Assembly (NCBI GenBank): GCA_963713275.1
Contig: CAVQLG010000024.1
Span: forward strand, 53,753-117,752
DNA from: CAIWHR01 sp963713275
GTDB lineage: Bacteria; Pseudomonadota; Gammaproteobacteria; Burkholderiales; Casimicrobiaceae
DNA length: 64,000 nt
Direction of reading: 5' to 3'
Position 1 is the stretch's first letter. Each line of letters begins with the position of its first letter. The translations under genes and the position numbers were made by a program. The notes beneath the pieces are model-generated. The model had not been told where the DNA came from. It did not search any database and worked only from the letters and a program-made list of their open reading frames with translations. This document shows positions 53,883 to 62,078 of this stretch, in pieces.

Positions 53883-54176
53883 GTGACGCGGCTGGTCTTT
53901 GCGCCCCGCGCGTTCAAGGACATCGACCGCATCGCCGATTTTCTGCTGGAGAACGACCCCGGGAGCGCGTCGGCGGTCGGAGCACTGCTGAGATCCGGCA
54001 TCGAGATACTCCGTCAGCATCCATTGGTTGGCAGGATGATCGAGCACCGCTTCCGGGAACTTGTGATTTCGCGCGGGCGGTCCGGTTACGTGGCCCTCTA
54101 CAGATACGACCCCATTGCCGACATCGTGGTCATCATGGTGATTCGCCATCAACGGGAGAGCGGATTCGACGGGTAG
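53883..54176 (+). CDS. parE: ParE/RelE-fold toxin
   Basis: The 97-aa product (GTG start) TRLVFAPRAFKDIDRIADFL continues HPLVGRMIEHRFRELVISRG and ends VVIMVIRHQRESGFDG. A carboxy-terminal fragment of a close paralogue lies at 56787. Confidence 0.86.
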   Translation: MTRLVFAPRAFKDIDRIADFLLENDPGSASAVGALLRSGIEILRQHPLVGRMIEHRFRELVISRGRSGYVALYRYDPIADIVVIMVIRHQRESGFDG

Positions 54177-54373
54177 CACCGCGGACTCCAGTTGTCATGA
54201 CGCATTGCGCGCCTTGGCTCCAACCGAATGACACGACGATACCGCCATGCCCGAAAGCAACCTGCGATGCCGGGAGCCCCACGTTACGACGGACCGATCA
54301 TTGTCCGCGCGCCGACGAGCCCGGCCATTCCATCGACGGTGGGCCGGCTGCGCCGCAGCGCCGCACGATCCGA

Positions 54374-54552
54374 TCAGTCGTCGAAGTCGGCAAGCGATAG
54401 CCCGGCCTGGCGGGCGATCGAGGACATGGTTCCAGCCCGGATCTCTTGCCGACCAACCACGACAATTACAACACGGACTCCATCGCCGTACTTTACTTGG
54501 CGTCGCTGCCTCGTTGCCCCAGCTTTGAGAAGCCCCTTGCGAGTCGCACGCG
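54374..54552 (-). pseudogene. hicA: HicA-like toxin with 5-bp insertion
   Basis: RLARGFSKLGQRGSDAK then TAA; the frame resumes as YGDGVRVVIVVVGRQEIRAG and TMSSIARQAGLSLADFDD. A duplication of AAGTA breaks the gene. HicA histidine of GSH is aspartate here. It follows hicB. The 190 bp to its left have no assignable feature. Confidence 0.65.
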
Positions 54553-54577
54553 CTCAACGTCTCGTGTCGAGTATCGC

Positions 54578-54790
54578 TTAGGCATGAATGACGAGTTCCC
54601 CGAAGCGTACCGCTCGGGAAGGCGTCATCATTGGGGCTTCCGCGTCGAAGTAGAGCTCAAGCGCTTCCCTCAGGTTCGCCACGGCGTCCCCTTCCGTGTC
54701 ACCCTCGCTGGCCACATCGACATCCAGGCATTGCGCAACGAAGGCACCGTCCTGTTCGTAAACGACATAGCGGACTTTTTGCGGTTGCAT
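54578..54790 (-). CDS. hicB: HicB-like antitoxin
   Basis: The 70-aa product MQPQKVRYVVYEQDGAFVAQ is a paralogue of 28383. Start ATG at 54788-54790. The toxin downstream is broken, so this antitoxin is effectively orphan. Confidence 0.82.
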   Translation of the reverse strand: MQPQKVRYVVYEQDGAFVAQCLDVDVASEGDTEGDAVANLREALELYFDAEAPMMTPSRAVRFGELVIHA

Positions 54791-55031
54791 GAACGCAAGG
54801 GTACTGCATTCCCTGTTGGTCTGCACCAGAACCCCTCACCGAGCCGGGACAAGACCGGCCGGCACAAGTTCAGCGTATGCGGAAGGCGGGCGCCCGGACC
54901 CTACGGCCTTTGGCCGACCTCGCCCCCAGGGGTAGCGGGTGGGGCGCTGCCCGACTCGATCCATCGACGTCTGTACAAGATCCCAACCGGCGCATCTGAC
55001 CCTGCGCACCTGTGTGCCCATGCGCGCCAGC

Positions 55032-55325
55032 TCAACTGTTCAGCGCGCGCATCACGCCGTGCGGGTCTTTGGCCAACGCGCGCAGCAGCGCCCGCGCCGC
55101 CCCGGCCGGACGGGTGCGCCGCTGTTCCCAGTTCTGCAATGTCTTCACCGGCACCCCAACGAGTTCGGCGAAAGCCGCCTGCGAGAGTTTCGTTGCCTCG
55201 CGCACCGCACGCGGCTCGATATCGGCAACCTCGGTGACGCGAACGCCCGCGACCGGCTGCCCACGGCGGTGCCGGGCGAGATCCCTAACGCTCTTCAGCA
55301 GATCTTCAAAAGCGCGATCATCCAT
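55032..55325 (-). CDS. NadS-like helix-turn-helix antitoxin
   Basis: The 97-aa product MDDRAFEDLLKSVRDLARHR is nearly identical to 39074, with LSQAAFAELVGVPVKTLQNW. It overlaps the end of a broken HigB-like toxin by 8 bp. The 150 bp between here and 54830 hold nothing I can assign. Confidence 0.84.
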   Translation of the reverse strand: MDDRAFEDLLKSVRDLARHRRGQPVAGVRVTEVADIEPRAVREATKLSQAAFAELVGVPVKTLQNWEQRRTRPAGAARALLRALAKDPHGVMRALNS

Positions 55326-55640
55326 CGCTCAACTCCTCGTTCATGACGTCGACCAGCCGCTTCAGTTGCGCAGCCGTCAAATCGCCCTGTTCGGACTTCG
55401 AATAGGCGAACAGGTAGCAGCTTTCGCGAGCCGTCAAAAAGTAGTAGATGACGCGCCCGCCGCCGCGCTTCCCCCTGCCGCCGATCGCGGCCCGCATCTT
55501 GCGCAGCCCGCGCCCGCCTCGCCTGGAATCAGGTCGCCGCACAACGGGTCGTCCAGAATCTCGCGTTGAACGGCGCGCAACTCGTCGTCGGTCAGTCGCA
55601 GTTAGCGGTCGAATAGCGGCAACTCGATGAAAAGCATCGG
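55318..55640 (-). pseudogene. HigB/RelE-like toxin with nonsense codon and frameshift
   Basis: MLFIELPLFDR, a TAA, LRLTDDELRAVQREILDDPL and GDLIPG, then a frameshift near 55515 to LRKMRAAIGGRGKRGGGRVI and YYFLTARESCYLFAYSKSEQ. All parts of the toxin are present but it is split twice. Confidence 0.7.
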
Positions 55641-55647
55641 GGCACTG

Positions 55648-55668
55648 TACGCTTTTAGCGTATACGCT
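55648..55668. promoter_or_regulatory. Operator candidate of the NadS/HigB pair
   Basis: Two overlapping palindromes, TACGCT-TTT-AGCGTA and AGCGTATACGCT, just upstream of the toxin start. Confidence 0.6.
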
Positions 55669-55738
55669 GAAAGCGGATATTACGCCGTAATGCTCTCGTA
55701 CGTGGCGACCCGCTCGATCGGAGAGCTCCGTGCGTTCT

Positions 55739-55766
55739 CACCCGCCCGAAAAATACCGGGCGGGTG
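55739..55766. repeat. Perfect 10-bp hairpin
   Basis: CACCCGCCCG, loop AAAAATAC, CGGGCGGGTG. Strong stem, no U-run. It may be a terminator or attenuator before the leader at 55829. Confidence 0.5.
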
Positions 55767-55828
55767 AATCGGGGAGACGATCAGAGTCGACGAGGTCATG
55801 CAGAAAGCCACAACCAACACGGCGCCGA

Positions 55829-56026
55829 AAAAAGCGCGATCATGGTCGCATGTCGAGCCGCCGCGTTGCCGATAACACCGACAGGGGCCGGGGGGCGGCG
55901 CTGCGGGTTGCCGCGCCTTGGTGGAGGCCAGAGAAGCAAAGGAGGTGGGCGTCGCCATGCCGAACCCGCCCGCCGCGAAGGCGTCGATTCCGGGCCGGTT
56001 CGGCCTCGGTGCGCCGAACCGCCCGC
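55829..56026 (+). other. Conserved leader upstream of acyltransferase relic B
   Basis: About 198 bp almost identical to 57814-58007. It ends in a hairpin GGTTCGGC-CTCGGTGC-GCCGAACC (55997-56020) and has a possible closing stem GCGGGTT/AACCCGC (55903-55909 with 55963-55969). It may be a structured 5' leader or simply duplicated DNA. I cannot match it to a known riboswitch. Confidence 0.5.
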
Positions 56027-56059
56027 TAACCGCGCAGCGCCGAAAGCCGCCCTCTCGCC

Positions 56060-56786
56060 ATGTACATCCCGCAATTCCTCGACCTGCGCGCCGGCTTCAG
56101 CAAGTATCTGTCGGTCGTGCCGGCCACGACCCAGGCGCTGCGCGACGAGTGCTACCGGATCCGCCACGAAGTCTATTGCCGCGAGCTCGGATTCGAGGCG
56201 GTGCGCGAAGACGGCTCGAAACGGACTCCTACGACACGCACTCGGTCCATTGCCTCTTGCACGCGCACGCATCGGGCCGCGTGATCGGGTGCATCCGCCT
56301 GATCCTGGCCAACCCGGAGACGCCGGCGACGCTGTTTCCTTTCGAGAAGACCTGCGCAACGACGCTCGACCGCTCCCTCACCGACCCCGCCAAGCTGCCA
56401 AGCGAGCGGTTCGCCGAAGTCGTGCGCCTTGCCGTCGTTGCCGCCCACCGGCGGTGCAAGGGCCGCGATGACAGCGCGAGAACCATCGAGAGCGGCGGGT
56501 GCTGTCGGTGATGCCGTCGGTGGCCACCTTGCATCCAGGCATTGCGCAATGGGTCATGGTCCCCGTACGGATTTCCTTCGGACCGGAAACGACGATCACG
56601 ACACGCATCCCATCGTTGCTTTTCGGCTCGCCGGACCGGCCGCGCCTTCCCTATGTGCCGGTCGGGCGGTCGGGCTGTACCTCGGTTTGACTGGCCCGGC
56701 AGCTGTCGCTGCTGGGCGTGCACATCAAGCATATCGGCGGGCCGGTGGAACACCGCGGCAGGCGCGTGCCGTCGATGATATCGGTG
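56060..56786 (+). pseudogene. Exosortase/PEP-CTERM-associated acyltransferase relic, copy B
   Basis: Starts MYIPQFLDLRAGFSKYLSVV, continues LRDECYRIRHEVYCRELGFE, then a frameshift near 56217, SYDTHSVHCLLHAHASGRVI and RLILANPETPATLFPFEK to RCKGRDDSARTI. Here a HicA-core block on the other strand is inserted (56490-56610), then LPYVPVG, a deletion, and GGPVEHRGRRVPSM. This is the best copy of the amino-terminal half. The family is linked to exosortase systems. Confidence 0.65.
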
Positions 56787-56892
56787 CCGGCGCGGGCGGT
56801 CCGGCTACGTGGCCCTGTACAAGTACGGCCCCGTTGCCGACGTCGTCGTTATCCTGGCGATACGCCCTCAGCGAGAAGGCGGATTCGACAGG
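56787..56892 (+). pseudogene. ParE carboxy-terminal fragment
   Basis: RGRSGYVALYKYGPVADVVV then ILAIRPQREGGFDR and stop, matching the end of 54176. It joins the acyltransferase relic with no gap. Confidence 0.65.
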
Positions 56893-57013
56893 TAGCGCCG
56901 GTGCTCGCCTTCGGGGCAGGCATTGATCCAGCACCCCAACGGACTCCCGCCGGCGCGACACACGGCGCGAAACATGGTTGCCCGTGACATAGCAAATGCG
57001 CTATATTCCAACG

Positions 57014-57340
57014 GTGGCCTGGACCGTCACATTTTTCAGCCCGCGCGTGGAAGCCGGCATTCTCGCGTTGCCCGATGGACTTGTCGCGCGTTTCATCAGG
57101 TATGCAGAGCGCATGGAGGTCTATGGCCCCGATCTTGGGCTTCCCCACACTCGCGCCATGAGTGACGGGCTGTTCGAGCTCCGTATCAAGGCGGCGGAAG
57201 GAATTGCGCGGATCTTCTACTGCACCGTCGGCGGTCGCAGGATTGTCTTGCTTCATCACTTCGTGAAGAAGACCGAGAAGACGCCGTCCAGGCATCTTCA
57301 CATCGCGCGCCAACGATTGAAGGACCTGAGAAATGCCTAG
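57014..57340 (+). CDS. RelE/HigB-type toxin (phage Gp49-like)
   Basis: The 108-aa product VAWTVTFFSPRVEAGILALP has the Gp49-like layout with LGLPHTRAMSDGLFELRIKA and LLHHFVKKTEKTPSRHLHIA. The frame opens with ATG at 56996, but TTGCCC and TATATT (57003-57008) suggest transcription starts near the GTG at 57014, perhaps leaderless. It overlaps higA by 8 bp. Confidence 0.84.
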   Translation: MAWTVTFFSPRVEAGILALPDGLVARFIRYAERMEVYGPDLGLPHTRAMSDGLFELRIKAAEGIARIFYCTVGGRRIVLLHHFVKKTEKTPSRHLHIARQRLKDLRNA

Positions 57341-57692
57341 CCCGCTCAAAGAGTTCAAGCGCAAGGCCTTCGCCCGCCCCGAGGTCAAGACCGCCTATGA
57401 CAGCCTGGCGGACGAGTTTGCGTTCCTGGACGAGATACTGAAGGCTCGCACGGCGTCCGGCCTCACCCAGGCCGACGTGGCGCAGCGGGTCGGAACTACC
57501 CAATCGGCGATCGCGCGCCTGGAGTCCGCCGCGGCCGGGCACTCTCCGTCGATCGCTACCCTGCAGCGGTATGCCCGAGCGCTCGGTTGTCGACTCGAGG
57601 TGCGCCTGGTCAAGGAGCGCCGCTCTGCCCGGCGACCAGTGCAGGCACCTTCGAGCGGTACTTCGCGCGCGCGGCGTACGCCAGCGACCTGA
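57333..57692 (+). CDS. higA: HigA-type XRE antitoxin
   Basis: The 119-aa product MPSPLKEFKRKAFARPEVKT has the helix-turn-helix LTQADVAQRVGTTQSAIARL and SIATLQRYARALGCRLEVRL. Homologues usually stop soon after that point; the basic tail here may come from adjoining relic DNA. Confidence 0.84.
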   Translation: MPSPLKEFKRKAFARPEVKTAYDSLADEFAFLDEILKARTASGLTQADVAQRVGTTQSAIARLESAAAGHSPSIATLQRYARALGCRLEVRLVKERRSARRPVQAPSSGTSRARRTPAT

Positions 57693-57813
57693 GTTCGTTT
57701 CGCGGAGGTGCCTCCGCTTCATCCCTCGTGCCGAGCGGGCCATTCGCCTTCATCCGCGCCCCTGGCCGCCTGCGCGGCCGGCGATTGAACGCTACAACCA
57801 ACAGCGCAGCGTG

Positions 57814-58007
57814 AAAAAGCGCGATCATGGTCGCATGTCGAGCCGCCGCGTTGCCGATAACACCGACAGGGGCTGGGGGGCGGCGCCGCGGGTTGCCGCG
57901 CCTTGGTGGAGGCCAGAGAAGCAAAGGAGGTGGGCGTCGCCATGCCGAACCCGCCGCGAACGCGTCGATTCCGGGCCGGTTCGGCCTCGGTGCGCCGAAC
58001 CGCCCGC
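57814..58007 (+). other. Conserved leader upstream of acyltransferase relic C
   Basis: Second copy of 55829-56026 with a few substitutions and a short deletion near 57955. Here it joins directly to the carboxy-terminal half of the acyltransferase. Confidence 0.5.
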
Positions 58008-58010
58008 GGG

Positions 58011-58352
58011 GACGATCTCCAAGGACGACTTCGGCTCGCCGGAGCGGCCGCGCTTTCCCTACGTGCCGGTCGGGTTGTACCTCGGCATGATCTGCCAGGC
58101 GCACCGCCATGGCATCGACACGCTGTTCGTGCTGACCGAGCCGCGGCTCGCCCGGCACCTGTCGCTGCTGGGCGTGCACATCAAGCATATCGGCGGGCCG
58201 GTGGAACATCGCGGCAAGCGCGTGCCATCGATGACGTCGGTGCCGTCCATCGCGAGCGGATTCGGGCCGTTCGTGCGGCCGCTGTACGAACACATACGCG
58301 ACCAGGTGGCGACGGGTACGGTGGTGCGCAATCCGCGCGCAGCCATGCGCCA
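58011..58352 (+). pseudogene. Exosortase-associated acyltransferase relic, copy C (carboxy-terminal half)
   Basis: TISKDDFGSPERPRFPYVPV continues GLYLGMICQAHRHGIDTLFV, LTEPRLARHLSLLGVHIKHI and GKRVPSM, then FVRPLYEHIRDQVATG. Only this copy keeps the middle segment (ICQAHRHGIDTLFVLTEP); A, B and D share its deletion. The amino-terminal half is absent. Confidence 0.65.
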
Positions 58353-58399
58353 GTGCCGAATTCCGTTGCGGCAGCGAATTGGAAAGCGCCGGCGGGGAC

Positions 58400-58581
58400 G
58401 TAGCAACTGGTCTTCGCAAGCGGAAGCAGGGGCCTGGAGGTCGTGCTGATCCGGTTTCCGGCAAGCGCTCGGCTGTCCCTTGGGGCCCGAATTCTCGTTG
58501 GTACACAAACACAAGGAGCGCCTCACCAGCAGCTTCGTAGTTCTCCAGCCTGAGCGCATTCGCATTTCGGCGCTACCGTGA
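58400..58581 (+). pseudogene. DUF5615 carboxy-terminal relic
   Basis: LVFASGSRGLEVVLIRFPAS continues ARLSLGARI, a frameshift, then LVHKHKERLTSSFVVLQPER and stop. It complements the amino-terminal relic at 27880. The next 120 bp are unassigned. Confidence 0.5.
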
Positions 58582-58706
58582 CCGAAGGCCGCAACAATCG
58601 CGCAGTTGCCCGCCGGACGGCCAAGCATGCGCACGCCAACATGCCACCACCCCCCGGCCATCGGACGTGATCGATCGGCGTTGGCAAGCCACGACCGCGC
58701 GCTCGT

Positions 58707-59087
58707 TCACTTGGCCATGAACACCGGCACGTTGGGGTTTTCCGGGTTCGGCACGACCTGAAGCGTGCGGGGATGGAGAACGACGTCCATCTGCTCCATG
58801 GGAACGGCACCCAGCAAGACCCTGTCGCCCATCACCGCAGCGCCGGTAACGCAGTCCCGGCCCTGCATTTCGATCTTCACCGGCCCGGCATAGCGGACCA
58901 TCTTCCGCGTTCCATCCGCCAAGTGGAGTTCGCGCGGCTTCAGATCCGTGAGCTGGAGCTGGATGGCGATGTGTTCGGGGACCACGAGATCGATCGCGCC
59001 GGTATCGCCGATCGCGTTGACGGTGATTTCCTCCAGCTCCGGCCTTCCCATGTTGCTGAGCCGGAGGTCAGCATAGATGATGCCCAT
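58707..59087 (-). CDS. Retropepsin-like (clan AA) aspartic protease
   Basis: The 126-aa paralogue of 33506, with GDTGAIDLVVPE as active site, LHLADGTRKMVRYAGPVKIE and VLLGAVPMEQMDVVLH. The residue before DTG changes from V to G. Start ATG at 59085-59087; the upstream in-frame part belongs to a HicB relic. Confidence 0.8.
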   Translation of the reverse strand: MGIIYADLRLSNMGRPELEEITVNAIGDTGAIDLVVPEHIAIQLQLTDLKPRELHLADGTRKMVRYAGPVKIEMQGRDCVTGAAVMGDRVLLGAVPMEQMDVVLHPRTLQVVPNPENPNVPVFMAK

Positions 59088-59099
59088 CGCTCCTCCGTG

Positions 59100-59215
59100 G
59101 ATCGCGGCCCTTTCTTCCGTGTCACGTTCGCTGGACACGTCGACATCCATGCTAGGTGCGACGATAGCACCCTCCTATTCGCAAACGACGTAGCGGACCT
59201 CCTGCGAATGCATTG
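59100..59215 (-). pseudogene. HicB amino-terminal relic
   Basis: MHSQEVRYVVCE, a TAG, EGAIVAPSMDVDVSSERDTE. Same family as 28383; it runs into the protease gene. Confidence 0.5.
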
Positions 59216-59336
59216 ACGCAAGGATACCGCTTTCCTTGCTTTTCCGTACCGCAGCGCCTCCATCCATCGGCACGACCAAGGCTCCCGATGCAAACGGTTT
59301 CAGAGAGGCCGGCACGCGGGCTATAGTCCTCTTGGC

Positions 59337-59936
59337 CGGTGGCGCAGTTCCTCGGCCTTCGCGCCGCCTTCGGCAAGTAGTTCACCGCGGCGCCAGCGAC
59401 GACCGATGCGCTGCGCCCCGATGGGCGCGAGACCGACGCCTACGACGCGCATGCGGCGCACAGCCTGCTGCTCGCCAACGATTCGGGCCGCTACATCGGC
59501 TGCATCCGGCTGGTCCTGCCCGATCCGCAGGACCCGGCGACGCTGTTTCCTTTCGAGAAGACCTTCGCGGCGACGATCGACCGCGGGCTGATCGACCCCA
59601 CGAAGATCGACCGGACGAAGATCGCCGAGGTCTCGCGCCTGGCCGTGGCCTCTGTCTACCGCCGCCGCAAAGGCGAGCAGGATAACGCGAGCACGATCTC
59701 CAAGGACGACTTCGGCTCGCCGAAGCGGCCCCGCTTTCCCTACGTACCGGTCGGGCTGTACCTCGGCATTACTGGCCCGGCACCTGTCGCTGCTGGGCGT
59801 GCACATCAAGCAGATCGGCAGGCCTGTAGGGCACCGCGGCAAGCGCGTGCCGTCGATGATATCGGTGCCGGGTATCGTCGCCGGATTTGGCGCGTTCGTG
59901 CGGCCGCCGTAAGAGCACAGTCGCGACCAGGTGGCA
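59337..59936 (+). pseudogene. Exosortase-associated acyltransferase relic, copy D
   Basis: VAQFLGLRAAFGK, a TAG, TAAPATTDALRPDGRETDAY, then LLLANDSGRYIGCIRLVLPD, FEKTFAATIDRGLIDPTKID, EVSRLAVASVYRRRKGEQDN, DDFGSPKRPRFPYVPVGLYL, and a frameshift at the shared deletion. It lacks the segment holding RHEVYCREL. The 3' part and the 350 bp beyond match 37730-38350. Confidence 0.65.
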
Positions 59937-60099
59937 GCGGGATGCGGTGGGGCGCAGTCTGCGCGCCGCCAGGCGCCACGAGCGTGACTGCCGCCCCGCA
60001 TCGGGAAGCGCCGGCGGCGACGCGTGCCGGTTCGGCAGGCTCCATCGAACGTCGAGGCGCGGCACCAGGGGCCTTGTGTTCGCTTCAGCGATGGCGAGG

Positions 60100-60120
60100 T
60101 GTCATGTCAAGACGTGACCC
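60100..60120. repeat. GGTC element, right half only (variant)
   Basis: TGTCATGTCAAGACGTGACC then C; mutated partner of 38135-38156. Confidence 0.65.
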
Positions 60121-60310
60121 ACGCCGTTCCCCAAGAGCACCTCGGCGTCGTCGAGGGCGGAAAGGATGGCAAGCAAGCCCAGCCCCTCGCGATTCCGAAG
60201 CGCGGATTCTGCGGTCTCGTCGGCCCTATCCGTTGCGAGGCCGCGAGCAAGACGACGCTGGCAGAGCTATGATCAAGTTTATTAGAGGCGCTGATTAAGG
60301 AGCTGACAAG

Positions 60311-60562
60311 ATGGAAACGATTTACGCCGAGATGACCGTCAGCATGTCCGAATTCAAGAAGAACCCGGCCGCCGTACTGCGCGATGCGCGTAACCGCCCC
60401 GTGGCAGTCCTCAATCACAACAAGACGGCCTTCTACATGGTCCACCCGGCGCTGTTCGAGGCCATGCTGGAAGAATTGTCTGACCAAGAGCTCCATCGCC
60501 TGGTCCTGGCGCGCATGAGCGAGCGAGCGCAGGCCGTCGAGGTGGACGTTGACGCCATCTAA
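60311..60562 (+). CDS. Phd/RelB-type antitoxin (orphaned copy)
   Basis: The 83-aa product METIYAEMTVSMSEFKKNPA differs from 38352 at only a few residues. Its toxin has been separated by an IS630 element inserted exactly at its TAA stop, and is then truncated. Confidence 0.83.
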   Translation: METIYAEMTVSMSEFKKNPAAVLRDARNRPVAVLNHNKTAFYMVHPALFEAMLEELSDQELHRLVLARMSERAQAVEVDVDAI

Positions 60563-61845
60563 GTAGGCAATTTCACAAATACATGCACGTATATTATTGA
60601 TGAGTCTGGTCGCGTATGGCATCTTGGGGCAAACCTTCGAGGAGGGTTTGCATATGCCAAGGAAAAGCCCATTCCGCATCGACTTGTCCGCGGACGAGGC
60701 CGCCGAACTGCGTCGGCGCACAGTCAGATATACGTTGCCGTACTTCAAAGTTGTGCGGGCCAAGATGATTCTCATGGCCGCCGACGGCATGGACAACGAC
60801 GCGATCGCGGCGCGCCTGGACACCCGGCGCGAGGTGGTCAGCCAGTGGCGCAAGCGCTTCTTCAAGGAGCGATTGGCGGGCCTCGAAGAACGAACGCGCC
60901 CGGGACGCCCCCGGGCTTTCCCCCCCAGAGCTCACGGTTGAGATCAAGGCACTGGCCTGCGAACTGCCGGCGACCTTGGGTTTGCCGTTATCCCGACTCA
61001 GCGTGGCCGATGTGGCACGACATGCCCAGCACTCGGGCTTGGTGGCGCGCATCAGCAACAGTACGGTGTGGCGTTGGCTGCACGAGGACGCCATCCGCCC
61101 ATGGCAGCATCGCTGCTGGATCTTTCCGCGCGATCCGCAGTTCCAGGCCAAGGCCGGGCGCATCTTGGACTTGTATGAGCGGTGTTGGCAAGGCCAGCCG
61201 CTGGGCGAGGACGAGTTCGTCGTCTCCACCGACGAAAAGACGAGCATCCAGGCCCGCCGGCGTATCCATCCGAGCCTGCCCACCGCGCCCGGTCAGTCGA
61301 TGCGTGTGGAACACGAATACGCGCGTGGGGGCGCTTGGGCTTACCTGGCTGCCCTGGACGTCCACCGTGCGAAGGTGTTCGGACGCTGCGAAGCGACCAC
61401 CGGCATCGCACCTTTCGAGCGTCTGGTCGATCAGGTCATGAGTCAGCCGCCGTACGACACCGCGCGTCGCGTGTTCTGGATCATGGACAACGGTTCGTCA
61501 CATCGTGGCGAAGCTTCGGTGCGGCGCCTCACGCAGGCCCATCCTCGCGTGGTGCCGGTTCACGGTCCGGTCCACGCCAGTTGGCTCAACCAAATCGAAA
61601 TCTACTTCTCGATCGTGCAGCGCAAAGTGCTCACCCCCAACGACTTCCCTTGCCTGGCGGCGGTGGCCGAACGGTTGGCCGACTTCGAGCGCTACTTCGA
61701 GAGCATCGCGCATCCGTTCCAGTGGAAGTTCACCCGCGCCGATCTCAACGCGCTGATCGCGCGCATGCGCTCGCGCTATGGGCAGAGCCAGCAAGTGAAA
61801 CTGGCCGCCTGAGTGATACGTGTGCGAACTTCTGAAACGGACTAC
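60563..61845 (+). mobile_element. Second IS630-family insertion sequence
   Basis: About 1283 bp. The ends GTAGGCAATTTCACAAATAC and, reversed, GTAGTCCGTTTCAGAAGTTC match over 30 bp with about ten differences. TAA flanks both sides (60560-60562 and 61846-61848). The intact reference junction is at 38601. Confidence 0.8.
60654..61812 (+). pseudogene. IS630-family transposase, two frames joined at a C7 run
   Basis: Frame 1 (60654-60941) has MPRKSPFRIDLSADEAAELR and a helix-turn-helix (DNDAIAARLDTRREVVSQWR). Frame 2 (from about 60930) goes on ELTVEIKALACELPATLGLP, then VVSTDEKTSIQARRR, VFWIMDNGSSHRG and GPVHASWLNQIEIYFSIVQR, the DDE acids. The switch is at a run of seven C (60920-60926), so slippage could join them; otherwise it is inactive. 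Confidence 0.7.
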
Positions 61846-61930
61846 TAAGCCGACGCGAAAATATCGATATCGACTCATGTTCGTCCCATCGGCCTTGGCC
61901 GAATGGAAGGCGTTGGACGGGGCGGTTAAC
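61846..61930 (+). pseudogene. RelE amino-terminal fragment
   Basis: KPTRKYRYRLMFVPSALAEW and KALDGAVN, matching 38599-38685, then unrelated sequence. It is cut on the left by IS630 and on the right by the IS1634-like element or earlier loss. Confidence 0.65.
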
Positions 61931-62078
61931 CCATCTTTAACAGGCTTGGGGCCAATTCTCGGTTCGCGAATGCACAACTTGCTGATTTGTATGGAGGCCA
62001 CTTTTCAAAGCGTTTTGTTGTGCCATAATATTTCCGTCAGACCCTTGCACGCCCCGCGGTTTTCGCTACCCTCGGGGG

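Noticed and set aside
55829..56026. Cyclic di-GMP riboswitch
   Set aside because: The GCAAA-like segment is present, but the tetraloop receptor and the paired arms of the GEMM motif could not be found on either strand.
55764..56471. 235-codon plus-strand protein overlapping acyltransferase copy B
   Set aside because: It is out of frame with the recognisable acyltransferase segments and crosses the noncoding leader.
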